Under the pieces are notes generated by a model. The model did no database searches, was not told where the DNA came from, and worked only from the letters and a program-made list of their open reading frames with translations. The position numbers were made by a program, and so were the translations under genes. Positions 6,775 to 15,805 of a DNA stretch of 22,415 nucleotides are shown one piece after another; position 1 is the stretch's first letter, and every line of letters begins with the position of its first letter. The stretch comes from JAMWZF01 sp041628615 (GTDB taxonomy: Bacteria > Pseudomonadota > Alphaproteobacteria > Rhodobacterales > Rhodobacteraceae), in the NCBI GenBank assembly GCA_041628615.1, contig JBFKOW010000037.1:1-22415 (forward strand), in the 5' to 3' direction.

Positions 6775-7527
6775 TCAGCCCAGCACCGCGAGTGCGGGGA
6801 AGGTCTCCAGCAGCCACCACGAGAAGGCGGTGAACTGGCCGGTGACCATCAGCAGGCCGACGGTCCAGAGCAGCAGCCCGGAACTGCGCTCGATCACCCC
6901 CATGCGGGCCTTCATCCACGCCATCGCCCCGGTGAGCCGGGGAAAGAACGCCGCGACCAGCAGGAACGGGATCCCCAGTCCCAGAGCGTAGAAGGCCAGC
7001 AGGGCCGTGCCTCGCGCCATGTCCGCCTCCGAGGCCGCGAGCCCGAGGATCGCCCCGAGGATCGGGCCGAGGCAGGGCGTCCAGCCGAAGGCGAAGGCCA
7101 ACCCGAGGACATAGGCCCCGAGCGCCGACCCGCCCCGGTCGCCCGCCTCCATCCGCGCCTCGCGGTCCAGGAATCCGATCCGGAAGATGTGCAGGAAGTG
7201 CAGCCCGAACAGCATGATGACGGCGCCGGCGATGACCACGAACCAGTCCTGGTATTGCAGCAGCGCCCGTCCCAGCGCTGAGACGGCGATACCGAGCAGC
7301 AGGAAGATCGTCGACAGCCCCAGCACGAAGAAGCCCGCCGCGAGCAGCGTCTTGCGCCGCGCCCCCCGCGCGCCGGACAGGTCCGACACCGAGACGCCGC
7401 CCATGTAGGCGAGGTATGGCGGAACGATCGGCAGCACGCAGGGACTCAGGAACGACAGCAGCCCCGCGGCCAGCGCGATGGCGATGGCGGGCAGCAGGCT
7501 GGCGTCGAGAAACAGCGCGGCGTCCAT
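6775..7527 (-). CDS. ccdA: Cytochrome c biogenesis protein CcdA (short DsbD-like)
   Basis: An integral membrane protein that carries reducing equivalents from cytoplasmic thioredoxin across the inner membrane, for apocytochrome c maturation and periplasmic thiol reduction. About six membrane helices can be seen in 250 residues. The two redox cysteines sit in the family motifs LSPCVLPIVPPYLA (Cys30) and GWTPCLGPILGA (Cys152), the first in helix one and the second in helix four. I chose the ATG at 7527 because AAGGA lies 4 nt upstream; a GTG at 7539 would add four residues but has no ribosome-binding site. The protein lacks the periplasmic domains of full DsbD, as expected for CcdA. It is divergent from tusA. 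The downstream gap of 76 bp leads into the P450 operon on the same strand. Confidence 0.93.
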   Translation of the reverse strand: MDAALFLDASLLPAIAIALAAGLLSFLSPCVLPIVPPYLAYMGGVSVSDLSGARGARRKTLLAAGFFVLGLSTIFLLLGIAVSALGRALLQYQDWFVVIAGAVIMLFGLHFLHIFRIGFLDREARMEAGDRGGSALGAYVLGLAFAFGWTPCLGPILGAILGLAASEADMARGTALLAFYALGLGIPFLLVAAFFPRLTGAMAWMKARMGVIERSSGLLLWTVGLLMVTGQFTAFSWWLLETFPALAVLG

Positions 7528-7576
7528 GATGTCCTTCACCTAAGCCAGCGGCGGCGCGCCGTCACCCCGGCATCGC

Positions 7577-7605
7577 GTCACATCCCTGTGGACGCGGTGT
7601 AACAA
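7577..7605. promoter_or_regulatory. Overlapping divergent promoter candidates, ccdA and tusA
   Basis: On the plus strand GTCACA (7577-7582), 17 nt and TAACAA (7600-7605) could drive tusA. Read on the minus strand, the same two hexamers are TTGTTA and TGTGAC with the same 17-nt spacer and could drive ccdA. Each hexamer matches the sigma-70 consensus at three to four positions. If both are used, the polymerases would compete for one site. Confidence 0.35.
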
Positions 7606-7623
7606 CCCGCCTAGATCAGCGCC

Positions 7624-7860
7624 ATGACCATCGAGGCCGATGCCGTTCTGGATGCCGTCGGGCTGTTGTGCCCGCTGCCGGTGCTGAAGGCGCGCAAGCG
7701 CCTGCAGGCGCTTGCCGCGGGTCAGGTGCTCAAGGTGCTGGCCGACGATCCGGCGGCGGTGGTCGACATCCCGCATTTCTGCGCCGAGGCCGGTCACGTG
7801 CTGCTCGACCAGTCCGCCGAGGGCGCGGCGCGCGCCTACCTGATCCGCAAGAAGGACTGA
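7624..7860 (+). CDS. tusA: TusA-family sulfurtransferase / sulfur carrier
   Basis: A 78-residue TusA/SirA-like protein. The family motif CPLPVLKARK starts at Cys16, the persulfide-bearing cysteine. The rest fits the two-layer fold with a central beta-hairpin (GQVLKVLADDPAAVVDIPHFC) and a final strand ending in RKKD. Such proteins relay sulfur for tRNA thiolation, molybdopterin or other sulfur pathways; which one applies here cannot be told from context. Start at 7624 has only a weak upstream ribosome-binding site. It stands alone on the plus strand between ccdA (divergent) and rne (convergent). Its neighbour ccdA also works in thiol chemistry, which may be coincidence. Confidence 0.88.
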   Translation: MTIEADAVLDAVGLLCPLPVLKARKRLQALAAGQVLKVLADDPAAVVDIPHFCAEAGHVLLDQSAEGAARAYLIRKKD

Positions 7861-7885
7861 GGCCCGCGCCGATCGGGCGCGGGCC
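7861..7885. terminator. Perfect hairpin between convergent tusA and rne
   Basis: GGCCCGCGCC (7861-7870) pairs perfectly with GGCGCGGGCC (7876-7885) over a 5-nt loop, directly after the tusA stop. It is followed by CGGGTTTCGGGTTTCGGG, a short repeat with two T triplets instead of a T tract. It can serve both tusA and the rne transcript arriving from the other strand. Confidence 0.6.
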
Positions 7886-7908
7886 TCGGGTTTCGGGTTT
7901 CGGGCCGC

Positions 7909-10632
7909 CTAGCGGCCGACGTTCCACCAGCCGCGGCGCCGCGGCCGGGGCGACGCCGCCTCTGCCGGGGCGGCTTCGGCCACCGCCGGTTCGGGCGCGG
8001 TCTCCGCGGCCACCGGCTCGGCCGCCTGCGGCTCCGTCTCCGCCTCGGCCGGCTGCTCGGCCACCGCTTCGGCAGCCGCCTCGGCCGGGGCGTCCGGTTC
8101 CGGTGCGGTTTCGGGCTCAGCCGGCGTGGCGGTTTCGGCCTTCGCCGATTTCGCCCGGCTGGCGCGCTTGCGGGCCGGCTTCTTCGGTTTCGGCGCCGCC
8201 TCCGCGGCGTCGGCCCCGGACGCCGCATCGGCGTCGCCGCCCACGGGCGTGGCGTCGGCGGTTTCCTCGGGGGCCGCTTCCGGCGCCGCCTCGGCCACGG
8301 CCTCGGCGTCGGAACCGGCGGTGTCGGGGTCAGACTCGGCCGCGGTCTCGGCGGTCTTGCGCCGCGACCGGCTCCGGGTCCGGGTCCGTTTCGGCTTGGG
8401 TGCGTCCTCGGCCGCCGCGGCGGTGTCGTCTTCGGTCTCCGCGTCCTCCGTACCGGCGGTGTCGTCGGCCACGGCCGCCTCGGCCGCGTCCTCGCCGTCA
8501 CCGCCGTCCCGGGTGTCCTGCATGTCGGCGGAGTCTCCACCGCCCTTGCGGCGGCGGCGGCGGCGGCGGCGCTTCCTGGGCTTGTCGCCCGGTCCCTCGC
8601 CGCCCCTGCGCTCTTCGCGGGCCTCGGTCGCCTCGGCCTCGACATCCTCGACGTCCTCGTCCTCCTCCTCGGGCGCGGCCATGTCCACCGAGATGACCGG
8701 CGCGGCGACCTCGGCGACGCTGCGGGTCGCGGTCTTGAACTTCTCGATCGCGTAGTCCGGCGACACCATGAACGGGTCGCCCTCGATCCGGACCGACAGG
8801 CCGTAGCGGGCCTCGATCCCGGCGACGTGTTCGCGCTTCTGGTTCATCAGGTAGTTCGAGATCGCGACCGGGGCCTTGACCAGGACCTCGCGGGACTTGC
8901 CGCGCACGCCCTCCTCCTCGATCTGGCGCAGAATGCTCAGCGCGACGTTGTCGTCCGAGCGCAGCAGGCCGGTGCCGTGGCAATGCGGACAGGGCTGGGT
9001 GGTGGCTTCGAGCATCCCCGGGCGCAGCCGCTGGCGGCTCATCTCGAGAAGGCCGAAGCCCGAGATCCGGCCCACCTGGATGCGCGCGCGGTCGGTCTTG
9101 AGCCGGTCCTTGAGGCGCTTCTCGACGGCGGCGTTGTTCTTGCGCTCGTCCATGTCGATGAAGTCGATCACGATCAGGCCGGCGAGATCGCGCAGCCGGA
9201 GCTGCCGGGCCACCTCGTCGGCGGCCTCGAGGTTGGTCTTGAGCGCGGTCTGCTCGATCGAGCCTTCCTTGGTGGCCCGGCCCGAGTTCACGTCGATCGC
9301 CACCAGCGCCTCGGTCACCCCGATCACGATGTAGCCGCCCGAGGGAAGCTGCACCGTCGGGTTGAACATCGAGTTCAGGTAGCTTTCGACCTGGTAGCGG
9401 GCGAACAGCGGCAGCGGGTCGGAATAGGGTTTCACGTTGCGGGCGTGGGACGGCATGATCATCTTCATGAAGTCCTTGGCCGCGCGGTAGCCCCCGTCGC
9501 CCTCGACGATGACCTCGTCGATCTCCTTCGAGTAGAGGTCCCGGATCGACCGGGTGATGAGGTTGCCCTCCTCGTAGATCGGCGCCGGGGCGATGGATTT
9601 CAGCGTCAGTTCCCGGATCTGTTCCCAGAGCCGCTGCAGGTATTCGTAGTCGCGCTTGATCTCGCCCTTGGTGCGCTGCGAGCCGGCGGTGCGGATGATG
9701 AGCCCCGCGCCCTCGGGCACGTCCATGGTGCCGGCGATTTCCTTGAGCTTCTTGCGGTCGGCGGCGTTGGTGATCTTGCGCGAGATGCCGCCGCCCCGGG
9801 CGGTGTTCGGCATCAGCACGCAGTAGCGGCCGGCGAGGCTCAGGTAGGTGGTCAACGCCGCGCCCTTGTTGCCGCGCTCTTCCTTGACGACCTGGATCAG
9901 CAGGATCTGCCCGGTCTTGATGACCTCCTGGATCTTGTACTTGCGCGGCCGGGGCTTGCGCACCGGGCGGACGTCCTCGATGTCGTCCTCTTCCGCGACG
10001 CTCTCGATGGTCTCGTCGCGGTCGGCGGCCGTTGCGCCCTCGTCGGCGCCGGCTTCGGTGCCGTTCGCCTCGGCGGCGGCGGCGCTGTCGTCGGCGGCCT
10101 CATCGGCGTCGATCTCGTCCGCTCCCGGGGTCTCCACCGGGGTCTCGGCGACGAGCTCCATCGGGCTCGAGCCTTCCTCGGTCTCGGGCGACTCGTCGAG
10201 GTCGATGGTCTCCATCCCGGCCGGATCGCCGCTGGCCACGGCATCGCCGCCGGCGGCGTCCGCCGCCTTCGTGCGGGACCGCGAGCGGCTCTTGCGCTTG
10301 GGCTTCTGTTCCTCGGCCTCGGCTTCGGCTCGCATCGCCTCGGCATAGGCGCGTTCCTCGGCGATCAGCGCCTCGCGATCCGCGACCGGGATCCGGTAGT
10401 AGTCGGGATGGATCTCGGAAAAGGCGAGGAATCCGTGCCGGTTGCCGCCGTAATCGACGAAGGCGGCCTGCAGCGAGGGCTCTACGCGGGTGACCTTTGC
10501 GAGGTAGATGTTGCCGGCCAGCTGCCGCTTGGCCTGCGATTCGAAGTCGAATTCCTCGACCTTGTTTCCGTCCACCACCACGACGCGGGTCTCTTCCGCG
10601 TGGGTGGCGTCGATGAGCATCTTCTTTGCCAT
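7909..10632 (-). CDS. rne: Ribonuclease E
   Basis: Endoribonuclease and scaffold of the RNA degradosome. The 907-residue protein has an S1 domain at about 35-265, interrupted at about 101-229 by an acidic low-complexity insertion. The catalytic core follows: the DNase I-like part carries the metal ligands Asp447 (AIDVNSGR) and Asp490 (IVIDFIDMDER), matching Asp303 and Asp346 of E. coli. The zinc-link CPHC is at 548-551. After about residue 650 the protein is disordered and charged, with an arginine run (688-695), SRSR-type and KPKK-type basic patches between acidic Ala/Glu/Pro stretches, ending in RPRRRGWWNVGR. These basic patches are likely RNA- or partner-binding sites. Start at 10632 (MAKKMLIDATHAEETRV) fits the family; the frame runs open to 10713 but that lies in the leader. 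Expression is probably autoregulated through the 5' leader. Confidence 0.97.
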   Translation of the reverse strand: MAKKMLIDATHAEETRVVVVDGNKVEEFDFESQAKRQLAGNIYLAKVTRVEPSLQAAFVDYGGNRHGFLAFSEIHPDYYRIPVADREALIAEERAYAEAMRAEAEAEEQKPKRKSRSRSRTKAADAAGGDAVASGDPAGMETIDLDESPETEEGSSPMELVAETPVETPGADEIDADEAADDSAAAAEANGTEAGADEGATAADRDETIESVAEEDDIEDVRPVRKPRPRKYKIQEVIKTGQILLIQVVKEERGNKGAALTTYLSLAGRYCVLMPNTARGGGISRKITNAADRKKLKEIAGTMDVPEGAGLIIRTAGSQRTKGEIKRDYEYLQRLWEQIRELTLKSIAPAPIYEEGNLITRSIRDLYSKEIDEVIVEGDGGYRAAKDFMKMIMPSHARNVKPYSDPLPLFARYQVESYLNSMFNPTVQLPSGGYIVIGVTEALVAIDVNSGRATKEGSIEQTALKTNLEAADEVARQLRLRDLAGLIVIDFIDMDERKNNAAVEKRLKDRLKTDRARIQVGRISGFGLLEMSRQRLRPGMLEATTQPCPHCHGTGLLRSDDNVALSILRQIEEEGVRGKSREVLVKAPVAISNYLMNQKREHVAGIEARYGLSVRIEGDPFMVSPDYAIEKFKTATRSVAEVAAPVISVDMAAPEEEDEDVEDVEAEATEAREERRGGEGPGDKPRKRRRRRRRRKGGGDSADMQDTRDGGDGEDAAEAAVADDTAGTEDAETEDDTAAAAEDAPKPKRTRTRSRSRRKTAETAAESDPDTAGSDAEAVAEAAPEAAPEETADATPVGGDADAASGADAAEAAPKPKKPARKRASRAKSAKAETATPAEPETAPEPDAPAEAAAEAVAEQPAEAETEPQAAEPVAAETAPEPAVAEAAPAEAASPRPRRRGWWNVGR
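8548..8571. repeat. Trinucleotide repeat (GCG)8 inside rne
   Basis: Eight perfect GCG triplets on the plus strand, read as eight CGC arginine codons (residues 688-695) on the minus strand. It lies in the disordered C-terminal part, so length changes by slippage in steps of three would stay in frame. Confidence 0.85.
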
Positions 10633-10987
10633 GTTGTCCGTCTGCACGGCGGCCGGTCCGGCCCGAGTGATCGGGGACGGCCCGGCGGCGCGTGTCTGTT
10701 GGGGGCGAGGCACGCGACCGGCGATGCGGCGGTCCGGCCAAGGGCCGGCTGCTCGCGTCTCGCTCCGTTCGCACGCACCATCGCGGTTCTCTCCGACAGG
10801 TCCGCCGGGACGGCGGGCTGCCCGTTCTCTGGTCCGGCCGTCCGCGCCGCCATGGCGCCGCGCAGCCGGACTGTTCGGTGGGCCGAAGCCCCATTCTCCT
10901 GTCAGAGACGCGCGCCCGAGGGGCGCGAAGCGTCTGAAACAGCGAAACTAGCCAGGTCGGGCCCCGGGGGACCCGACCCATCCCCCT
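10633..10987 (-). other. Long structured leader of rne (candidate 5' UTR)
   Basis: About 350 nt between the candidate promoter and the rne ATG contain no convincing gene. Read from 5' to 3' on the minus strand it holds several GC-rich hairpins: 10955-10978 (GGTCGGG with CCCGACC), 10902-10937 (a long stem with inner arms CGCGCCC/GGGCGCG and a 3-nt loop) and a UUCG-type tetraloop hairpin at 10880-10891 (GGGC-TTCG-GCCC). Long structured leaders that RNase E itself cleaves control rne in enterobacteria. By analogy this leader may be autoregulatory or processed to a small RNA (inference). Confidence 0.5.
10902..10937 (-). repeat. Complex inverted repeat in the rne leader
   Basis: Outer arms TCAGA..CG and CGTCTGA flank a perfect 7-bp inner stem (10911-10917 with 10921-10927) closing a 3-nt loop. 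Folded as RNA it is one long, nearly continuous hairpin with a small internal bulge. Confidence 0.6.
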
Positions 10988-11016
10988 ACATAAGGGCGGC
11001 GGTGGCGCAAACACAA
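10988..11016 (-). promoter_or_regulatory. Candidate promoter of rne
   Basis: On the minus strand TTGTGT (11011-11016), 17 nt, then TTATGT (10988-10993). This is the only AT-richer patch upstream of rne. It puts the transcription start near 10981, directly before the first leader hairpin. The -10 match is poor, so confidence is low. Confidence 0.3.
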
Positions 11017-11068
11017 TGCCGAAGTTGTGTGCACGGCGCCGGTCCGGCGGCCCGGCTGGGCGTGCCCG

Positions 11069-11755
11069 TCAGCGCAGGGCGCCGACCCCCAGCCGGGTCA
11101 GCGCCTCGCGCAGGTCGCGGGCCAGCATCTGCCCGAGGTCGGGCGGTTCGGTGCCGGGCGGCCGCAGGTCCGGGATCTGGATCACCCGGCAGCCGGCGGC
11201 CACGGCCGAGCGGGTGCCGGTGTCGCTGTCCTCGAAGGCCCAGCAATCGGACGGATCGACCCCCAGCGCGGCGGCGGTCTCGCGGTACGGGGCCGGATCT
11301 GGCTTGGTGGCGCTGACCTCGTCGCCGCCGGTCACCCGTTCGAACCGGTGCAGCAGGTCGGCGGTCCGCAGGTGATGCCGGGCCCGGTCGCCCTCGGTCG
11401 AGGTCACCACGGCCATCCGGACCCCGGCCTCCGCCAGCACGGCGAGGCTTTCGCGCACGTGGGGGCGCAGCGGCACGCCCGCCTCGACCCGGCGTTCGAA
11501 GGCGGCGCGCCATGCCGCCGCCGCCGCCTCGACGTCCACGCCCGGGAACCGTTCGGCGACGCGGGCGCGGGTGACGTATCCGGCGGCCCCGATCAGGGTC
11601 AGGAAGAACTGCGCCCGCTCGGCCCGGCCGGTACCGGCCGCGAACCCCTCGGAGACCTCGAGGAAACTCTCCTGCGCCAGCCGCTCGGTATCGAGAAGCA
11701 GGCCGTCCATGTCGAACAGCACCGCCGCCGGGCGCCCTCTGCCGTTTGCATCCAT
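11069..11755 (-). CDS. HAD-superfamily hydrolase (subfamily IA phosphatase)
   Basis: A 228-residue phosphatase or phosphoglucomutase-like enzyme. The four HAD motifs are in order: motif I FDMDGLLLDTE with nucleophile Asp15 and acid/base Asp17, motif II VVTST at 116-120, motif III Lys151 (ATKPDPAPY) and motif IV EDSDTG at 175-180. The region from about 25 to 95 is the helical cap of subfamily IA, typical of phosphoglycolate phosphatase and beta-phosphoglucomutase relatives. The substrate is not predictable. It is the last gene of the long minus-strand run; an 89-bp gap separates it from dctD, so it may have its own promoter. The start ATG at 11755 has only a weak ribosome-binding site (GGGATTC). 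Confidence 0.9.
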   Translation of the reverse strand: MDANGRGRPAAVLFDMDGLLLDTERLAQESFLEVSEGFAAGTGRAERAQFFLTLIGAAGYVTRARVAERFPGVDVEAAAAAWRAAFERRVEAGVPLRPHVRESLAVLAEAGVRMAVVTSTEGDRARHHLRTADLLHRFERVTGGDEVSATKPDPAPYRETAAALGVDPSDCWAFEDSDTGTRSAVAAGCRVIQIPDLRPPGTEPPDLGQMLARDLREALTRLGVGALR

Positions 11756-11773
11756 GCCGATAGAATCCCGTAC

Positions 11774-11788
11774 CGATCCGCCGGATCG
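11774..11788. repeat. Short inverted repeat between dctD and the HAD gene
   Basis: CGATCC and GGATCG pair around a 3-nt loop (GCC). It lies about 20 bp before the HAD start and could be a weak terminator of dctD or an operator. No T tract is seen. Confidence 0.25.
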
Positions 11789-11844
11789 CGTCTAGCCGGA
11801 TTCGGGCGCGGTGTCCCGCCCCCTTCCCGCCAGCCGCACCGCCG

Positions 11845-13185
<1,341 letters not shown>

Positions 13186-13200
13186 GTCTCGTCTCCCAAC

Positions 13201-13225
13201 GCCCCGGCCGGCATCCCGGCGGGGC
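13201..13225 (-). repeat. Hairpin in the dctB-dctD gap
   Basis: On the minus strand GCCCCG-CCGG, loop GATG, CCGG-(C)-CGGGGC forms a 10-bp stem with one bulged base. It starts 15 nt after the dctB stop and ends just before the dctD ribosome-binding site. It may set different yields for kinase and regulator by mRNA processing or partial termination (inference). Confidence 0.45.
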
Positions 13226-13239
13226 CTGTCGCGTCCGGC

Positions 13240-15069
13240 CTACTCGGCCGCGGTCGCCGGCCCGCCTCCGGCCGCAACCTGTCTTGGCACGGAACCGTCC
13301 CCGGCCTCCACGCCCTGGCCGTCAATGTCGGCATCTTCCTGCCAGATTGGAAGCTGCAATTCGAAAACCGCGCCGCCACCGGCGGCATTCCGCGCCTTCA
13401 TCCGGCCGCCGAAATCCTTCACGATCCCCGACGAGATGGCGAGGCCGAGCCCGATCCCGTCGCCGGGCTCCTTGGTGGTGTAGAAGGGCTCGAACAGCGC
13501 ATCGAGATCGGCGATGCCGGGCCCGTTGTCGCGCACCGACAGGGTGACCGTCTCGCCGGCGGCCAGCAGCACCTCGATCCGCGGCGCGGCGACCCCCTTG
13601 GTGGCGTCCACCGCGTTGCGCACCAGGTTGATGATGACCTGTTCGAGCCGCAGCCGGTCGCCGAAGATCATCACCGGGCCGGACGGCAGGGTCCGGGTCA
13701 GGCTGATCGAGCGGGCCTTGAACTGCGGTTCCATCAGCGACAGCGCCGAGGACACCGCCGCCCGCACGTCCACCGGTTCGTATTCGTCGCGGCCCTTGCG
13801 GGCGTAGCTCTTGAGCTGCTTGGTGATCGCGCCCATCCGCTCGATCAGGTCGTCGATCCGCTGGAACGAGGCCAGCGCCTCTTCCGACCGCTTCCGGTTC
13901 AGCAGCAGCTTCGCCCCCGCGAGGTAGGTCTTCATCGCCGCCAGCGGCTGGTTCAGTTCGTGGCTGACCGCCGCCGACATCTCGCCCAGTGCGGCGAGCT
14001 TGGAGGACTGCGCCAGCGTCTGCTCGGCGACCTGCAGGTCCTTCTCGACCTTCTGGCGCTCGGCGATCTCGCGTTGCAGCCGCTGGTTCAGCTCCCGCAG
14101 TTCCGCCGATTCGCGCTGGAACAGGACCATCCGCGACGCGGTCTTGCGGTTTGCGGCCCAGAACCCGGCGGCAAGCAGGATCGCGAACCCCATGATCTCG
14201 AGCGCCAGAACCGTGTTCACCCGGTCGCGGACCCCCGAATAGGGCGTGAAGACCACCATCCGCCAGTCCCGGAACCCGACCGCCTGCTCGGTCCGCAGCA
14301 CCGCGGCGTTGCGCAGGTAGGTGTCCACCAGCAGGGCCGACCAGTCCTCGGTGCTGCGCGCGGTCTCGTTGGCGCGGACCCGGGCCGACTGCCCGGCCAG
14401 CGCGTTGGCCTCGAGCTGCCCGCGCCAGGTGGGTTCCGTCGAGAGCAGGATCCGGCCCTCGGCATTGGTCACGACCACCGCGTCCACCGTGCCGGCCCAG
14501 GACCGTTCGAGCTTGGCGAGATCGACCTCGACGGCGATCACGCCGACCGGGTTGCCGCCGGTCTCGACCTGCCGGGAATAGATGAACTGGTAGCCGCCGG
14601 CGGCCGACTGGGTCACCGTGAACACGGTCTCGTTGCGGCGCAGCGCGTTCACGAAGTGCAGGTCGGTGTGGTGCTGCTCGCCCAGCCGGTTGCGGTCGGT
14701 CGCGGCCACGCTCCGCCCCTCGAGGTCGAGCAGCATCAGCGATGCCGCCCCGATCTCGTCGACGAAGGTCAGCAGGCGCTGGGTCGATTGCGAGTAATCC
14801 GCCGAGTTGAGCGCCCCGATCAGCGCCGGGTCCCGGCTCAGCAGCTGCGGCACCACCGAGGCGCGCTGCAGTTCGCTGATCAGGCTGCCGGCGTAGAGCG
14901 TGACGCGGACCTCGGCCCGGTTGCGGGTGGTTTCGGTGAACCGGTCGGTGAGCAGCGCGTTGGTGACGTAGACCAGCGCGACCAGCGCCGCGCCGAGGAT
15001 CAGCGCGGCGCCGCGACGCCGCCACCCCCTGCGCCGCCGTCTCGTCCGGGATGCATCGTCCTGCGCCAT
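13240..15069 (-). CDS. dctB: DctB-type sensor histidine kinase
   Basis: A 609-residue membrane kinase. After an arginine-rich N terminus comes TM1 (about 21-40), a periplasmic sensor region (about 41-284) with the double-PAS/dCache pattern of DctB (NRLGEQHHTDLHFVNAL; GVIAVEVDL), TM2 (about 285-305), a coiled coil (about 318-352, ELNQRLQREIAERQKVE), the H-box with His370 in SHELNQPLAAMK, an N-box (NLVRNAVDA, 481-489), the G1 box DNGPG (514-518), and the G2 box GIGLGL (538-543). The motif RxxxxHHTDxHFxxAL is typical of the succinate-binding sensor. It phosphorylates DctD, encoded 54 bp downstream. The last about 30 residues are Gly/Ala-rich and variable. No strong ribosome-binding site precedes the ATG; 45 bp separate it from purQ. 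No dctA or dctPQM transporter gene is seen in the window. Confidence 0.92.
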   Translation of the reverse strand: MAQDDASRTRRRRRGWRRRGAALILGAALVALVYVTNALLTDRFTETTRNRAEVRVTLYAGSLISELQRASVVPQLLSRDPALIGALNSADYSQSTQRLLTFVDEIGAASLMLLDLEGRSVAATDRNRLGEQHHTDLHFVNALRRNETVFTVTQSAAGGYQFIYSRQVETGGNPVGVIAVEVDLAKLERSWAGTVDAVVVTNAEGRILLSTEPTWRGQLEANALAGQSARVRANETARSTEDWSALLVDTYLRNAAVLRTEQAVGFRDWRMVVFTPYSGVRDRVNTVLALEIMGFAILLAAGFWAANRKTASRMVLFQRESAELRELNQRLQREIAERQKVEKDLQVAEQTLAQSSKLAALGEMSAAVSHELNQPLAAMKTYLAGAKLLLNRKRSEEALASFQRIDDLIERMGAITKQLKSYARKGRDEYEPVDVRAAVSSALSLMEPQFKARSISLTRTLPSGPVMIFGDRLRLEQVIINLVRNAVDATKGVAAPRIEVLLAAGETVTLSVRDNGPGIADLDALFEPFYTTKEPGDGIGLGLAISSGIVKDFGGRMKARNAAGGGAVFELQLPIWQEDADIDGQGVEAGDGSVPRQVAAGGGPATAAE

Positions 15070-15114
15070 GATCTAGGGTAGTCGCTCCCGCCCCGGCCCT
15101 TCAAGGCCCGCGGC

Positions 15115-15783
15115 TCAGACGGCTTCCATCGCGCCGACCAGTGCGCGAAACAGCGCCTGCCCGTCGGTGCCGCCGTGCCCGGCATCTACCGCCCGTTCGG
15201 GATGCGGCATCATGCCCAGCACGCGGCGGTTATCCGACAGGATCCCGGCGATGTCGGCGGCCGACCCGTTGGGGTTGTCGAGGTAGCGGAACGCCACCCG
15301 GTCCTCGCCGTCGAGCCGCGCCAGTGTGTCCGCGTCGGCGACGTAATTGCCGTCGTGATGCGCGATCGGCAGGTCGATCCGCGCCCCCGGCGCGTAGCCG
15401 GCGGTGAAGGCGCTGTCCGGCGTCGCCACCGTCAGCGGCGCGGTCCGGCAGACGAACTTCAGCCCCGCGTTGCGGATCAGCGCGCCGGGCAGCAGCCCGG
15501 TCTCGGTCAGCACCTGGAACCCGTTGCAGACACCGAGAACGTAGCCGCCCGCCTCGGCATGGGCGACGAGCGCCCGGCAGACCGGGGACCGCGCCGCGAT
15601 CGCGCCGCAGCGCAAGTAGTCCCCGAACGAGAACCCCCCCGGCACCGCCACGAGGTCGACCCCCGGCGGCAGCGCCGCGTCCTTGTGCCAGACCGGCGTG
15701 ACATCGGCCCCGGCGGCGCGCAGGGCGACGATCATGTCCCGGTCGCAGTTGGACCCGGGGAAGACGAGAACGGCAGCTTTCAT
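15115..15783 (-). CDS. purQ: FGAM synthase glutaminase subunit PurQ
   Basis: Glutamine amidotransferase subunit of phosphoribosylformylglycinamidine synthase, step four of purine synthesis. It releases ammonia that PurL (not in the window) uses on FGAR, with PurS as the bridging subunit. The 222 residues carry the class I triad: nucleophile Cys86 in GVCNGFQ, His194 and Glu196 in MMPHPERA. The N-terminal AVLVFPGSNCDRD and the FSFGDYLRCGA blocks are family-specific. AAGGAG lies 5 nt before the ATG at 15783. The gene follows the alcohol dehydrogenase by 22 bp. Length is normal for the short PurQ of the three-subunit enzyme. Confidence 0.97.
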   Translation of the reverse strand: MKAAVLVFPGSNCDRDMIVALRAAGADVTPVWHKDAALPPGVDLVAVPGGFSFGDYLRCGAIAARSPVCRALVAHAEAGGYVLGVCNGFQVLTETGLLPGALIRNAGLKFVCRTAPLTVATPDSAFTAGYAPGARIDLPIAHHDGNYVADADTLARLDGEDRVAFRYLDNPNGSAADIAGILSDNRRVLGMMPHPERAVDAGHGGTDGQALFRALVGAMEAV

Positions 15784-15805
15784 GGCGGCTCCTTAGCAGG
15801 CCGGG

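Noticed and set aside
10100..10892. Upstream ORF starting ATG near 10892 in the rne leader, preceded by AGGAG
   Set aside because: Only one base separates AGGAG from the ATG, the frame is out of phase with rne and runs deep into it, and the product is Arg/Pro-rich with no domain.
8827..11316. 829-codon plus-strand frame antisense to rne
   Set aside because: Low-complexity mirror of the rne coding frame; it also runs through the rne leader and into the HAD gene without any domain.
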